Of a DNA stretch of 64,000 bases, positions 9,050 through 18,202 are shown piece after piece (the first letter of the stretch is position 1; every line of letters starts with the position of its first letter). The position numbers were made by a program, and so were the translations under genes. Source of the stretch: Dactylosporangium siamense. Its GTDB lineage: Bacteria > Actinomycetota > Actinomycetes > Mycobacteriales > Micromonosporaceae. Location: NCBI RefSeq assembly GCF_016862795.1, contig NZ_BONQ01000071.1:115564-179563 (forward strand). The letters run 5' to 3'. The notes beneath the pieces were generated by a model. The model made no database searches and was not told where the DNA came from. It was given only the letters and a program-made list of their open reading frames with translations.

Positions 9050-10480
9050 GTGCGCCGTGCCTTCCTGATCGCGTTCGTCGGTTTCTTCCTGCTCGGCGCG
9101 GCGTGGGCACTCGCCCTACCGGTCAACGGCACCTACGACGAGAAGCAGCACCTCGTGCGGGCCTGGGCGGTGTGGACCGGCCAGTGGCTGCCACACGACC
9201 GCACCCTGGACGCGAGCGGCAACGACACCAACGCGTTCACCGGCCCGCGCAGCCTGGTGCCGGTCAACGCGGACTGCACGTTCATCGACAAGAACGCCTA
9301 CAAGCCGGCGTCCTGCCTCACGCCCACCGCCGACCGCACCGAGACGCTGGTGCCGAGCGCCGCCGCCCGGTACAGCCCCGTCTACTACGCGCTGGTGGGC
9401 CTGCCGCTGCGGATCGCACCCGACGGCACCGGGCTGATCTGGGCGCGACTGCTGTCGGCGGCCCTGTCGGCGCTGCTGCTCGCCGCCGCGTTCGCCCTCG
9501 CCGGGTCCGGTCTGCTCCGGATCGCGGTGGTGCTCGCCGCGACGCCGATGGTCATGAACCTCGACGGCGCGCTCAACCCCAACGGCATGGAGATCAGCGC
9601 CGCGGTGCTGCTCTACGTCGCCGTGCTGCGCCGCCATTGGGCCGCGGCCGGCGTGTCGGTGGCGCTGCTGCTCACGATCCGGGACCTGGGTCCCTTCTTC
9701 GCCGCGGCGGTGCTGGCCGTGTCGCTGTTCGTGACCGGCACCTGGATCAGATCCCGGGTGTTCTGGCTGCCGTTCGCCGGCGCCGCCGCCTTCGCCGTCT
9801 TCTGGTCCCTCTTCGCGTCCCGGAGTGACGCCGTCGACCCGGGGCGGCCCATCGCGCCCACGACCAGCGGTGCGATCCTGCGTGACATCGCTGATGCCCG
9901 CGCCGAGTTCTGGGTGCGGCAGATCATCGGCCAGTTCGGCTACGGCGAGACGCAGGTCTCCATCGGCCTGGTCGGGCTCTGGTATTTGCTGGCGGCGGCC
10001 CTCGTCGTGCCCGCGCTGTGGTTCGGCACCACCCGGCTGCGCATCGCCATCGTGGCCGTCGGGGCGACCTCCGCGGTCCTGCTGGTCGCCCTGGAGCTGT
10101 ACTTCGCCCCGAAGGTCGGTCACTTCGCGCACGGCCGGTACGTCATGCCGCTCGGTGTCGGGGTGGTCCTCCTCGCGGGGACAGCGGACCGTTACGCAGC
10201 GTGGCTGTCGGATCGGGGCTGGCTCGACCGGCTGGCCCTCGGCCTTGTCGCGATCACGATCCCCCTCGACCTGTACGCCCTGGCCCGGGTGATGACCCGC
10301 TTCCAGCGCGGGATCAACGAAGGGCTGAACCCGTTCGGGGGAACGTGGCAACCGCCGCTCGGCAGTGTCGTGCCGCTTCTGGCGTGCTTGGTAGGTGGTG
10401 CGCTACTCGCGGTGATTGTCACGCGGAGTTCTGTCCGGCCCACGCCAGTGCACTCGACAGCCAACACGTTGAGCAACTAG
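9050..10480 (+). CDS. DUF2142-family membrane protein
   Basis: 476-residue protein with a first membrane segment right at the N-terminus and about 10-12 in total. The motif NGTYDEKQHLVRAWAVWTG (about residues 23-41) matches the DUF2142 signature in which an acidic DE and a His/Arg pair follow TM1, similar in layout to GT-C fold glycosyltransferases. Members often sit in polysaccharide or teichoic-acid loci and are suspected to transfer sugars from polyprenyl phosphate on the outer face; this is not proven. The GTG at 9050 follows the fpg-like stop by 4 nt and has its own -10. The long frame upstream reads through the glycosylase in the wrong phase. Confidence 0.75.
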   Translation: MRRAFLIAFVGFFLLGAAWALALPVNGTYDEKQHLVRAWAVWTGQWLPHDRTLDASGNDTNAFTGPRSLVPVNADCTFIDKNAYKPASCLTPTADRTETLVPSAAARYSPVYYALVGLPLRIAPDGTGLIWARLLSAALSALLLAAAFALAGSGLLRIAVVLAATPMVMNLDGALNPNGMEISAAVLLYVAVLRRHWAAAGVSVALLLTIRDLGPFFAAAVLAVSLFVTGTWIRSRVFWLPFAGAAAFAVFWSLFASRSDAVDPGRPIAPTTSGAILRDIADARAEFWVRQIIGQFGYGETQVSIGLVGLWYLLAAALVVPALWFGTTRLRIAIVAVGATSAVLLVALELYFAPKVGHFAHGRYVMPLGVGVVLLAGTADRYAAWLSDRGWLDRLALGLVAITIPLDLYALARVMTRFQRGINEGLNPFGGTWQPPLGSVVPLLACLVGGALLAVIVTRSSVRPTPVHSTANTLSN

Positions 10481-10530
10481 TCTCGGCCGGTCGTCGTCGG
10501 TTGCCCAAGCCAACATGGGACACTTCTCGC

Positions 10531-10632
10531 GTGCGATTGGGTGTCCTTGTCGTCGGCGACCACAACCCACCCGGTCGAGCAGTTGAGCGCCCTGATCCGC
10601 GGATCGTGGTGCGAGAGGACACACTCAGGTGA
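10531..10632 (+). CDS. Possible 33-residue leader ORF of the sugar transferase
   Basis: GTG-started frame (VRLGVLVVGDHN to REDTLR) whose TGA at 10630-10632 overlaps the GTG of the sugar transferase (GTGA at 10629-10632). A GGGA element lies about 12 nt upstream of its start. It is the only frame in the 148-bp gap that joins the next gene precisely. It has no known motif and no hydrophobic segment. It could be a coupled leader or chance. Confidence 0.35.
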   Translation: MRLGVLVVGDHNPPGRAVERPDPRIVVREDTLR

Positions 10633-12191
10633 CCGCTAGTCTCCAACGTCCGGCCACCCCGCCGAGCCGGAGATCGACCTTGGGTGAGCTTGACAGCTTC
10701 GAGATCCTTCCCGAGCACGCGCTCACCCCACTCGGCCCCAACGGCGTGCCACGCTCCGGCTGGCAGCGCGCCCGGCGGGCGTCCCGCTGGCACCGGCCCT
10801 ATGCGGGAATCCTGCTGCTGCTGGACACCAGCGCCTGCGTCCTGGCCAGCGTCACCGCGCGGACGTTCCTCGACACCAAGACCAACGAGGTCTTCGAGAA
10901 GAATCCCGGCCTGTTCACCCTGATCACGTTTGGGCTGCTGCCGGCCGTGTGGCTGCTCGTCCTGTGGGGCCACGGCGCCTACGACCGCCGCTACCTCGGC
11001 ACCGGCACCGACGAGTTCAAGCGGGTCGTGCGCGCCTCGTGGACGGTCGTGGCGATCGTCGCGTTCGCCGCGTTCTCGACCAAGACCCAGATCTCCCGGA
11101 CGTCCGTCGGCGCGGCCCTGGTGGGTGGCCTGCTCTACGTGCTGATCCTGCGATATCTCGCCCGGCGCGGCCTGCAGTACGTCCGGACCAGGTTCAACCT
11201 CGCGACCCACAGGATGCTGCTCGTCGGCACCCTGCAGGAGGCGCTCGAGGTGCACCAGACCATCGCCCGCGACCCGGCGGCCGGGCTCGTGCCGGTGGGC
11301 ATCCACCTCATCGAGGGTTACGCGCCGCACCCGAGCACCGTCACCCCGGTGCCCGTGCACGCCGGCCGCGACATCCTGTCCCTCGTGCGGGAGCTCAACG
11401 CCGACACGATCGCCGTCTGCGGCTCCGCCAGCGCCGAGCCTGTCGAGCTGCGCCGCCTCGCGTGGCAGCTCGAGGGCACCGGCATCGATCTTGCCGTCGC
11501 GCCCCAGCTCACCGACATCGCCGGCCCCCGCGTGCACATCCGGCCGATCGAGGGCATCCCGCTGCTCTACGTCGAGGAGCCGAAGCTCTCCGGCCTCGGC
11601 TGGCTGTTCAAGAACGTGATCGACCGGGTCTTCGCACTCATCGCGCTGCTGATCGTGCTGCCGTTCTTCCCGCTCGTGGCGATCGCCATCAAGCTGTCCG
11701 ATCCCGGGCCGATCTTCTTCCGCCAGCCCCGGATCGGCCGCGAAGGCAAGATGTTCAAGGTCTGGAAGCTGCGGACCATGTATGTCGACGCCGAGGAGCG
11801 CCAGGCCACCCTCGACGAGCAGAACGAGAGCGACGGCCTGCTCTTCAAGATGAAGAACGACCCGCGGGTCTTCAAGGTCGGCAAGTGGCTGCGGGCCACC
11901 TCCATCGACGAGCTGCCGCAGATCCTCAACGTCCTCGCCGGCGAGATGTCCCTGGTCGGCCCCCGCCCGCTGCCCGCCGACGACGGCGACTTCCTCGGCG
12001 ACGTCCGCCGCCGCCTGCTGGTCCGCCCCGGCATCACCGGCCTCTGGCAGGTCAGTGGCCGCAGCGACCTGTCCTGGGACGACGCGGTCCGCCTCGACCT
12101 GTACTACGTCGACAACTGGTCGCTGGTGCTCGACCTGCACACGCTGTGGCGCACCATCGGCGTCGTCGTCTTCCGCAAGGGCGCCTACTGA
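10629..12191 (+). CDS. Exopolysaccharide polyprenyl-phosphate sugar-1-phosphate transferase (WbaP/CpsE type)
   Basis: 520-residue initiating glycosyltransferase of surface polysaccharide synthesis; it moves a hexose-1-phosphate from a nucleotide sugar to undecaprenyl phosphate. The N-terminal half has membrane segments between about residues 55 and 155 and a CoA-binding-like domain (about 185-310). The C-terminal bacterial sugar transferase domain (about 325-520) shows KVWKLRTMYVDAEE, EMSLVGPRPLPADD and RPGITGLWQVSGRSDLSW, all hallmark motifs. The length is usual. GTG 10629 overlaps the stop of a 33-codon frame. It is the likely first committed step for the glycan handled by the flippase and polymerase here. 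Confidence 0.9.
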   Translation: MTASLQRPATPPSRRSTLGELDSFEILPEHALTPLGPNGVPRSGWQRARRASRWHRPYAGILLLLDTSACVLASVTARTFLDTKTNEVFEKNPGLFTLITFGLLPAVWLLVLWGHGAYDRRYLGTGTDEFKRVVRASWTVVAIVAFAAFSTKTQISRTSVGAALVGGLLYVLILRYLARRGLQYVRTRFNLATHRMLLVGTLQEALEVHQTIARDPAAGLVPVGIHLIEGYAPHPSTVTPVPVHAGRDILSLVRELNADTIAVCGSASAEPVELRRLAWQLEGTGIDLAVAPQLTDIAGPRVHIRPIEGIPLLYVEEPKLSGLGWLFKNVIDRVFALIALLIVLPFFPLVAIAIKLSDPGPIFFRQPRIGREGKMFKVWKLRTMYVDAEERQATLDEQNESDGLLFKMKNDPRVFKVGKWLRATSIDELPQILNVLAGEMSLVGPRPLPADDGDFLGDVRRRLLVRPGITGLWQVSGRSDLSWDDAVRLDLYYVDNWSLVLDLHTLWRTIGVVVFRKGAY

Positions 12192-12245
12192 CGGCGAAGG
12201 CCGCCGAGTCTTCCGCAGGACGGCTCCTGACCGCAGGATGAGCGC

Positions 12246-13433
12246 GTGGGTGGAAACCTCGCCGCTGGGATCGCGGTCATCGGGCTGGCGGTCGCGCTCG
12301 CCGTCGCCGTGTGGGCCGTCATCCGGCTGCGGTCGCGGCGGGCGATCGCGACCGCCGCGCAGCGGGCCACCTACGACGTCCTGCACATCGCCGCCCTCGC
12401 CGCCGAGCCGCTGCGCAACGGCCTGACCGACACCGCCGCCGGCAAGGCCGTCCGCCACCTGCGGACCCTGACCGGCGCGGCCGGGATCGCGGTCACCGAC
12501 GCGACCAGGGTCCTGGCGTTCGACGGCGCCGGCGAGCACCACCGGGAGCAGGTCGCCGGCGCCGCCGCGAAGGCCGTCGTCGCCGGCCGCTCCACCGTCC
12601 TCGGCGGCGAGGAACTGCCCTGCGACCTCGTCGACTGCCCCGTCCGCGGCGCCGTCGTCGTCCCGCTCGCCCAGCGCGAAGGCGCCCTGGTCGCCCTGTC
12701 CGACGGCCCGCCCGCGCCCGGCCTCGTGCAGGCCACCGCGGAGACCGCCCGCTGGGTCGGCACGCAGCTGGCCCTCGCCGAGCTCGACACGTCCCGGGCC
12801 CGCCTGGCCCGCGCCGAGGTCCGGGCGCTGCGGGCGCAGATCAGCCCGCACTTCATCTACAACGCGCTGACCGCGATCGCGAGCTTCGTGCGGACCGACC
12901 CCGAGCTGGCCCGGGAGCTGATCCTGGAGTTCGCCGAGTTCACCCGGTACTCGTTCCGCGCGCACGGGGAGTTCACCACGCTCGCCGAGGAGCTGCGGTC
13001 CATCGACCGGTACCTGACCATCGAACGCGCCCGGTTCGGCGAGCGGCTGCAGGTGCGGCTGCAGATCGCTCCCGAGGTGCTGCCGGTGACACTGCCGTTC
13101 CTGTGCCTGCAGCCGCTGGTCGAGAACGCGGTCCGGCACGGCTTGTCCCGCAAGCCCGGGATGGGCACGATCAGCATCGTGGCCCGGGACGCCGGCGCCG
13201 AATGTCACATCACCGTCGAGGACGACGGGGTGGGGATGGACCCCGCCGTGCTGCTCAGCGCCGACGACACCACCGACGCCGGGCAGCACGTCGGGTTGCG
13301 CAACGTCGACGAGCGGCTACGGTCGGTTTTTGGCGACGGGTTCGGGGTCGTGGTCGAGACCGCCCCCGACGCCGGCACCAAGGTGAGCATGCGGGTCCCG
13401 AAGTTCCATCCAGGCGTGCGGAGCAGCCAATGA
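12246..13433 (+). CDS. LytS/YehU-type sensor histidine kinase
   Basis: 395 residues: one N-terminal membrane helix (about 8-27), a GAF-like sensor (about 60-165), then a His_kinase (PF06580) domain with the phospho-acceptor His202 in RAQISPHFIYNAL and a HATPase with the N-box PLVENAVRHG and G-box GVGM/GLRNVDER. It phosphorylates the LytTR regulator encoded next, whose ATG overlaps its stop (ATGA at 13430-13433). The single membrane helix means sensing is probably cytosolic through the GAF domain. Pairs of this type often control carbon-source uptake; two symporter operons lie 5-11 kb downstream. Confidence 0.88.
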   Translation: MGGNLAAGIAVIGLAVALAVAVWAVIRLRSRRAIATAAQRATYDVLHIAALAAEPLRNGLTDTAAGKAVRHLRTLTGAAGIAVTDATRVLAFDGAGEHHREQVAGAAAKAVVAGRSTVLGGEELPCDLVDCPVRGAVVVPLAQREGALVALSDGPPAPGLVQATAETARWVGTQLALAELDTSRARLARAEVRALRAQISPHFIYNALTAIASFVRTDPELARELILEFAEFTRYSFRAHGEFTTLAEELRSIDRYLTIERARFGERLQVRLQIAPEVLPVTLPFLCLQPLVENAVRHGLSRKPGMGTISIVARDAGAECHITVEDDGVGMDPAVLLSADDTTDAGQHVGLRNVDERLRSVFGDGFGVVVETAPDAGTKVSMRVPKFHPGVRSSQ

Positions 13434-14260
13434 ATTCGAGCGCGGGCAAGAGCGTCACCGGGCAGATCGTCCAGAATGTGCAGATCGTGCAGGAGCACGG
13501 GGCACAGACCGGGTTCCTGCGCGTCCTCGCGGTCGACGACGAGGTCCCGGCGCTCGACGAGCTGGCGTACCTGCTGCGCGCCGACCCCCGCGTCGGCCGG
13601 CTGCACACCGCGGGCGACGCGACCGAGGCGCTGCGCGTCCTGCGCGACATCGACGTCGACGCCGTCTTCCTCGACATCCGCATGCCCGGCCTCGACGGGA
13701 TGGAGCTGGCCCGGGTCCTGGGCCGGTTCGCGAAGCCGCCCGCGGTGGTGTTCGTGACCGCCTACGACGACCGCGCCGCCGAGGCGTTCGACCTCGGCGT
13801 CGCCGACTACGTGCGCAAACCGGTCCGCGCCGACCGGATCGCCGAGTCGCTGCGCCGGGTCCTGGCCACCCGGCTCGTCCCGACCCACCCCGCCGTCGCC
13901 GGCCGCCGCGACCGGCAGGACGACCCGACCATCCCCGTGGAGCTGGCCGGCACCACCAGGATGCTGCCCCGGTCCTCGGTGCGCTGGGTCGAGGCGCAGG
14001 GCGACTACGCCCGGCTGCACACCGCCGACGCCTCCCACCTCGTGCGGGTGTCCCTGGCGACGCTCGCCGAACGGTGGGCCGACGCCGGGTTCGTGCGGGT
14101 CCACCGCTCGTTCCTGGTCCAGCTGAAGCTCATCACCGAGCTGCGGATGACCAACACCGGATATGTGGTGGTGATCGACGACCACGAGCTGCCGGTGAGC
14201 CGCCGGCACACCCGCGAGCTCAAGGACCGGCTCGTCCGCGCCGCCAAATCCTGGTCCTGA
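13430..14260 (+). CDS. LytTR-family response regulator
   Basis: 276 residues. A low-complexity N-tail (about 1-25) precedes the receiver domain (about 30-145) with AVDDE, the phospho-acceptor Asp82 in FLDIRMPG, Thr in VTAYDD and Lys in VRKPV. The LytTR DNA-binding domain follows (about 160-265): VRWVEAQGDYARLHT, FVRVHRSFLVQL and LPVSRRHTRELK. LytTR proteins bind pairs of short direct repeats. It is cotranscribed with the kinase through a 4-nt overlap. Targets are not evident; the symporter genes downstream are candidates by analogy with BtsSR/YpdAB, which is inference only. Confidence 0.9.
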   Translation: MNSSAGKSVTGQIVQNVQIVQEHGAQTGFLRVLAVDDEVPALDELAYLLRADPRVGRLHTAGDATEALRVLRDIDVDAVFLDIRMPGLDGMELARVLGRFAKPPAVVFVTAYDDRAAEAFDLGVADYVRKPVRADRIAESLRRVLATRLVPTHPAVAGRRDRQDDPTIPVELAGTTRMLPRSSVRWVEAQGDYARLHTADASHLVRVSLATLAERWADAGFVRVHRSFLVQLKLITELRMTNTGYVVVIDDHELPVSRRHTRELKDRLVRAAKSWS

Positions 14261-14312
14261 GGTCTTCACGACTTCCACACATCACGCACCGTTGCCCCTC
14301 GCATCTACCCAA

Positions 14313-14318
14313 TACGCT
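14313..14318 (+). promoter_or_regulatory. -10 box TACGCT for the OmpR-type two-component operon
   Basis: TACGCT, 6 nt before the ATG at 14325. It favours that start over the earlier in-frame codon at 14292. Confidence 0.5.
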
Positions 14319-14324
14319 GCTGGC

Positions 14325-15029
14325 ATGAACGCAGGCGGGAACGGGGAGCGGCGCAGGGTTCTCGTCGTCGACGACGAGCGGATGATCGCGGAGTCGATCT
14401 CGGCCCGGCTGCGCGCCGAGGGATTCGCCGTTGATCAGGCACACGACGGTCCGTCCGCCGTCGCCGCGGCCCGGCTGCTGAAGCCGGACCTGGTGGTGCT
14501 CGACGTGATGCTGCCCGGCTTCGACGGCCTCGAGGTCTGTCGGCGCATCCAGGCGGAGCGACCCGTCGCCGTCCTCATGCTCACCGCCCGTGACGATGAG
14601 ACCGACATGCTCGTCGGGTTGGCGGTCGGCGCCGACGACTACCTCACCAAACCGTTCTCGATGCGGGAGCTCGCCGCCCGCGTCCACGTGCTGCTGCGCC
14701 GCCTGGAACGGCTCGCGCAGGCCCAGCCGGAGCCGGACGCCGCGCCGATCGTCCTGGGTGACCTCGAGATCAACCGGGCGCAGCGGCGGGTCAGCCGGGC
14801 CGGCGTCGAGGCGCACCTGACCCCGACCGAGTTCGACCTCCTGGTCAACCTGGCGACCCGGCCGAGGACGGTGCTGCCCCGGGAGCGGCTCCTCGCCGAG
14901 GTGTGGGGCTGGGCCGACGCGTCCGGGACCCGCACCGTCGACAGCCACATCAAGGCGCTGCGCCGCAAGCTCGGTTCCGACCTGATCAGGACCGTCCACG
15001 GGGTCGGGTACGCGCTGGAGACCACATGA
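14325..15029 (+). CDS. OmpR/PhoB-family response regulator
   Basis: 234 residues. Receiver domain (about 10-125) with VVDDE, phospho-acceptor Asp60 in VLDVMLPG, Thr in MLTARDD and Lys in LTKPFSMREL. Winged-helix domain (about 140-232) with LTPTEFDLLVNL, a recognition-helix region RTVDSHIKALRRKLG and the wing RTVHGVGYAL. It should act as a transcription factor phosphorylated by the kinase that follows, with which it overlaps by ATGA. The start at 14325 is supported by the nearby -10. No metal, phosphate or antibiotic gene adjoins to hint at the signal. Confidence 0.92.
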   Translation: MNAGGNGERRRVLVVDDERMIAESISARLRAEGFAVDQAHDGPSAVAAARLLKPDLVVLDVMLPGFDGLEVCRRIQAERPVAVLMLTARDDETDMLVGLAVGADDYLTKPFSMRELAARVHVLLRRLERLAQAQPEPDAAPIVLGDLEINRAQRRVSRAGVEAHLTPTEFDLLVNLATRPRTVLPRERLLAEVWGWADASGTRTVDSHIKALRRKLGSDLIRTVHGVGYALETT

Positions 15030-16045
15030 AGAGCTTCCTGGACCTGCTGCCGCGCCCCCTCGACCCGCTGCGCTCGATCAAGCTCAAGCTCGCCGTCCTG
15101 CTCGTCGCGTCGGCCGGCGCCGGCCTCGGCGTCTTCTGGATCGGCATCGGCTGGATCCCGCCGACGACGACGGAGATCGCGCTGACCGTCGGGCTGCTCA
15201 CCTCCCAGGTCCTGGCCCGCGGCGTGACCTCGCCGCTGCGGGACATGACCGCCGCCGCGCAGGCGATGTCCCGCGGCGACTACTCCGCCCGGGTCCGGGC
15301 CACCTCGAAGGACGAGGTCGGGCAGCTGGCCGTCGCGTTCAACCAGATGGCCGCCGAGCTCGCCGCCGCCGACCAGCAGCGCCGCGAACTGATCGCCAAC
15401 GTCTCCCACGAGCTGCGCACCCCGATCTCCGCCGTGCAGGCGGTCCTGGAGAACGTCGTCGACGGCGTCGTCCAGCCCGACCAGGCGACGCTGCGCACCG
15501 CCCTCGCCCAGACCGAACGCCTCGGCCGGCTGGTCACCGAGCTGCTCGACCTGTCCCGCCTCGACGCCGGCGTGATCCCCCTGGACCGGGAGGACTTCCG
15601 CATCGAGGACCTGCTCATCGAGGTCGTCGCCGAGGCCGAGGTCAAGGCCTCCGCAGCCGGCTACAAGGTTGACTACCTGTTCTGTGCCTTCCCGGAGAAC
15701 GCCCTGGTCAGCGCCGACCGGGCACGGCTGCACCACGTCCTGACCAACCTGGTCGACAACGCCACCCGGCACAGCCCCGACGGCGGGACCGTCACCATCA
15801 TCGGCCGCCGCGACGGTGACCAGGTGATGATCGAGGTCGCCGACGAGGGTCCCGGCATCCCGCACGCCGAACGCGAGCGGGTGTTCGAGCGGTTCACCCG
15901 CGGCGCCCGCGCCTCCGGCGGTGGCACCGGCCTCGGGCTGGCGATCGCGCAGTGGTTCATCCAGCTGCACAACGGCACGATCGCGGTCATCGAGCAGCCG
16001 GATGGCATGGCAGGATGTCGCATCCGGGTCACCCTGCCCGTCTGA
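15026..16045 (+). CDS. HAMP-domain sensor histidine kinase
   Basis: 339 residues. Two membrane helices near the N-terminus (about 20-42 and 48-66) with almost no extracytoplasmic loop (only WIPPTTTE between them), a HAMP linker (about 62-112), HisKA with His128 in NVSHELRTP, and HATPase with NLVDNATRHS, DEGPGIP and GGGTGLGLAIA. The tiny loop suggests it senses membrane state or an intracellular or intramembrane cue rather than a periplasmic ligand, like cell-envelope-stress kinases. It forms an operon with the OmpR-type regulator. Confidence 0.9.
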   Translation: MKSFLDLLPRPLDPLRSIKLKLAVLLVASAGAGLGVFWIGIGWIPPTTTEIALTVGLLTSQVLARGVTSPLRDMTAAAQAMSRGDYSARVRATSKDEVGQLAVAFNQMAAELAAADQQRRELIANVSHELRTPISAVQAVLENVVDGVVQPDQATLRTALAQTERLGRLVTELLDLSRLDAGVIPLDREDFRIEDLLIEVVAEAEVKASAAGYKVDYLFCAFPENALVSADRARLHHVLTNLVDNATRHSPDGGTVTIIGRRDGDQVMIEVADEGPGIPHAERERVFERFTRGARASGGGTGLGLAIAQWFIQLHNGTIAVIEQPDGMAGCRIRVTLPV

Positions 16046-16116
16046 CCAAAGCGTCTTCTTGAGTACGTGTCCGGCGCTCCGCCGGACGCGCGGTTCCTCT
16101 TACCCCGGAGTCCGAC

Positions 16117-18120
16117 ATGTCGACACCGACCCACGAACCGCCCGACGGGCCGCCAGTGCCGGCAACGCCGGCGAGCGCTGAGTCTTCGCCGCGCACCGAC
16201 GCTTCGCCGGACATCGAGCCCGCGTCGCCCGCCGAGCCCGGCCCGGCGCACTCGTCGGCGGAGTCGCCGGCCGGGTCGCCGGCGGAGTCGCCGGCCGGGT
16301 CCGCAGCCGGGTCCGGCCCGGCGCAGTCCGCGGTGCCGGCGCAGTCCGCGGTGCCGTCCCAGTCCGCGGTGCCGTCCCAGTCCACCGGGCCGGCGCAGCC
16401 GCACGGCGCACCGGCGACACCGGCGACGACGCCGACGGGTGCGACCCAGCCGAACCTGTGGAAGCCGCCGCAGCAGCAGGTGCAACCGCCGCGCCCGCCG
16501 AAGCCGGGGCACCCGGGGCACCCGGTGCAGGCGCAGGCCAGGCCGCCGCAGGGGGCGCTCGTCACCCAGCCGCCGCCGACGCACCCGCAGCAGCTGGGCC
16601 CCAACCCGGCGCTGATCAACCCGGTCCGCCTCGGCCCGCCGAACCCGACGCTGTTCCAGCAGCGCTGGCCGCAGCGCAGCACCGCCGCCGGTCCGGAGGT
16701 GCTCATCGGCGGCCTGGTCGCCGCGGTCATCGCGGCCGCCGCGCTGCCGCTGGACCGGCCCGGGCTCGGCTGGCCGATCGCCGGCCTGGGGCTCGTCGGC
16801 GCCCTGCTCGTCGTGATCCTGCGGATGGACCCGAAGCAGCGGGGCACCAGCGTGATCGAGGCGGCGAGCTGGAGCGTCGCCACCGTCGCGCTGCTGTCGG
16901 TCGGGGTGTTCCGGGCCGCCGGTTGGCTGTTCGTGCTCTGCGTCCTTGCCGCGTTCGCCACCGTCGCGCTCTCCGTCGGCGCGGGGCGGCGGGTCCCGGC
17001 CGTCTTCATGGCGGTGCTGAACCTGCCGATCGCCGGGTTCCGGTCGCTGCCGTGGGTCCGCTGGGGCATCGTCCGGGCCCGGGCCGCGGAGGGCGCGTCC
17101 AGCACGATGCGGGTCCTCGGCTCGATCGGGCTCGGCGTGCTGCTGCTCGTGGTGTTCGGGGCCCTGTTCGCCAGCGCCGACGCAGCGTTCGACCACATCG
17201 TGCAGACGATCCTGCCGGATCTGTCCCTGGCGACGCCGTTCCGGTGGGCGTTCGTCGGCGCGATCTTCGCGTTCCTGACGTTCGGCGGGGCGTACCTGCT
17301 GCACAGCCCGTCCACCGTCGGCGACGGCAAGCGGAGTCCGGCCCGCACGGTGCGCTGGTATGAGTGGGTCGTCCCGGTCGGCGCCCTCCTCCTGGTCTTC
17401 GGCATCTTCGTCGGCGTGCAGATCCCGGTCCTGTTCGGCGACGAGGAATACGTCATGCGCACCGCCGGGCTCACCTTCGCCGACTACGCCCGCAAGGGTT
17501 TCTGGCAGCTGCTCGTCGTCACCCTGCTCACGATCGTCGTGATCGCGGTGGCGGTCCGGAAGGCGGCGCGGGAGACGACCCGCGAGCGGGTGCTGCTGCG
17601 CGTGCTGCTCGGGCTGCTGTCGGCCGGGGCGCTCGTCGTGGTGGCCTCGGCGTTGTGGCGGATGAACGCATACGAGACGGCCTACGGCTTCAGCCGGCTC
17701 CGCGTCCTGGTCAGCGCGTTCGAACTCTGGCTGGGTGGCCTCATCGTCCTGATCATGATCGCCGGGGTGGTCCCGGTGACCCGGTGGCTGCCGCGGACCG
17801 CGGTCGCCCTCTGGGTGATCACGCTGCTGGGTCTCGCGGTGCTGAACCCCGACCGGTTCATCGCCGAGCAGAACGTCGCCCGGTACGCCAACCACAACAA
17901 CTCCGACATCTGGTACCTGTCGACGCTTTCCGCCGACGCGGCGCCCGCGCTCGACAAGCTGCCGGCGGACGCGCGGGCGTGCGCGCTGTCGCAGATCTCG
18001 GACGAAGTCCACGACGCCGACGACTGGCGCGGCTGGAACCTCGGCCGCGTCGAGGCCCGCCGGATCGTGCCGGAGCCGGTCGATTCCGGACGGTTCCCCT
18101 GCTACCGGAGTTATCGGTAA
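16117..18120 (+). CDS. DUF4153/DUF4173-like multispanning membrane protein with low-complexity N-tail
   Basis: 667 residues. Residues 1-185 are a Pro/Ala/Ser/Gln-rich tail with short repeats (SPAGSPAESPAGS, then AQSAVPAQSAVPSQSAVPSQS), predicted disordered and cytosolic. From about 195 there are some 10-12 membrane helices, then a soluble C-tail. The NPDRFIAEQNVARY and DIWYLSTLSADAAPAL segments near the C-terminus match DUF4153/DUF4173 proteins, whose function is unknown. GGAG precedes the ATG. It ends at a strong terminator. A role next to the two-component system is not established. Confidence 0.7.
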   Translation: MSTPTHEPPDGPPVPATPASAESSPRTDASPDIEPASPAEPGPAHSSAESPAGSPAESPAGSAAGSGPAQSAVPAQSAVPSQSAVPSQSTGPAQPHGAPATPATTPTGATQPNLWKPPQQQVQPPRPPKPGHPGHPVQAQARPPQGALVTQPPPTHPQQLGPNPALINPVRLGPPNPTLFQQRWPQRSTAAGPEVLIGGLVAAVIAAAALPLDRPGLGWPIAGLGLVGALLVVILRMDPKQRGTSVIEAASWSVATVALLSVGVFRAAGWLFVLCVLAAFATVALSVGAGRRVPAVFMAVLNLPIAGFRSLPWVRWGIVRARAAEGASSTMRVLGSIGLGVLLLVVFGALFASADAAFDHIVQTILPDLSLATPFRWAFVGAIFAFLTFGGAYLLHSPSTVGDGKRSPARTVRWYEWVVPVGALLLVFGIFVGVQIPVLFGDEEYVMRTAGLTFADYARKGFWQLLVVTLLTIVVIAVAVRKAARETTRERVLLRVLLGLLSAGALVVVASALWRMNAYETAYGFSRLRVLVSAFELWLGGLIVLIMIAGVVPVTRWLPRTAVALWVITLLGLAVLNPDRFIAEQNVARYANHNNSDIWYLSTLSADAAPALDKLPADARACALSQISDEVHDADDWRGWNLGRVEARRIVPEPVDSGRFPCYRSYR

Positions 18121-18132
18121 CCAACCACGCGA

Positions 18133-18165
18133 GGGGCCGACGTTCAAACGGGGGACGTCGGCCCC
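18133..18165 (+). terminator. Rho-independent terminator
   Basis: Perfect 11-bp stem GGGGCCGACGT (18133-18143) with ACGTCGGCCCC (18155-18165), 11-nt loop, then TTGCGTTTGTTT. It starts 13 nt after the stop of the DUF4153-like gene. Confidence 0.85.
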
Positions 18166-18202
18166 TTGCGTTTGTTTCGCACCGGTTGCGAGACTGCGGT
18201 CC

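Noticed and set aside
12842..13173. Short minus frames in the LytS gene
   Set aside because: Shadows of the kinase domain, with no start signals.
10419..13289. Minus-strand open frame of 956 codons
   Set aside because: It lies antisense to the sugar transferase and the LytS kinase, both with full motifs. Its product is Gly/Arg/Asp-rich noise typical of mirrored high-GC genes.
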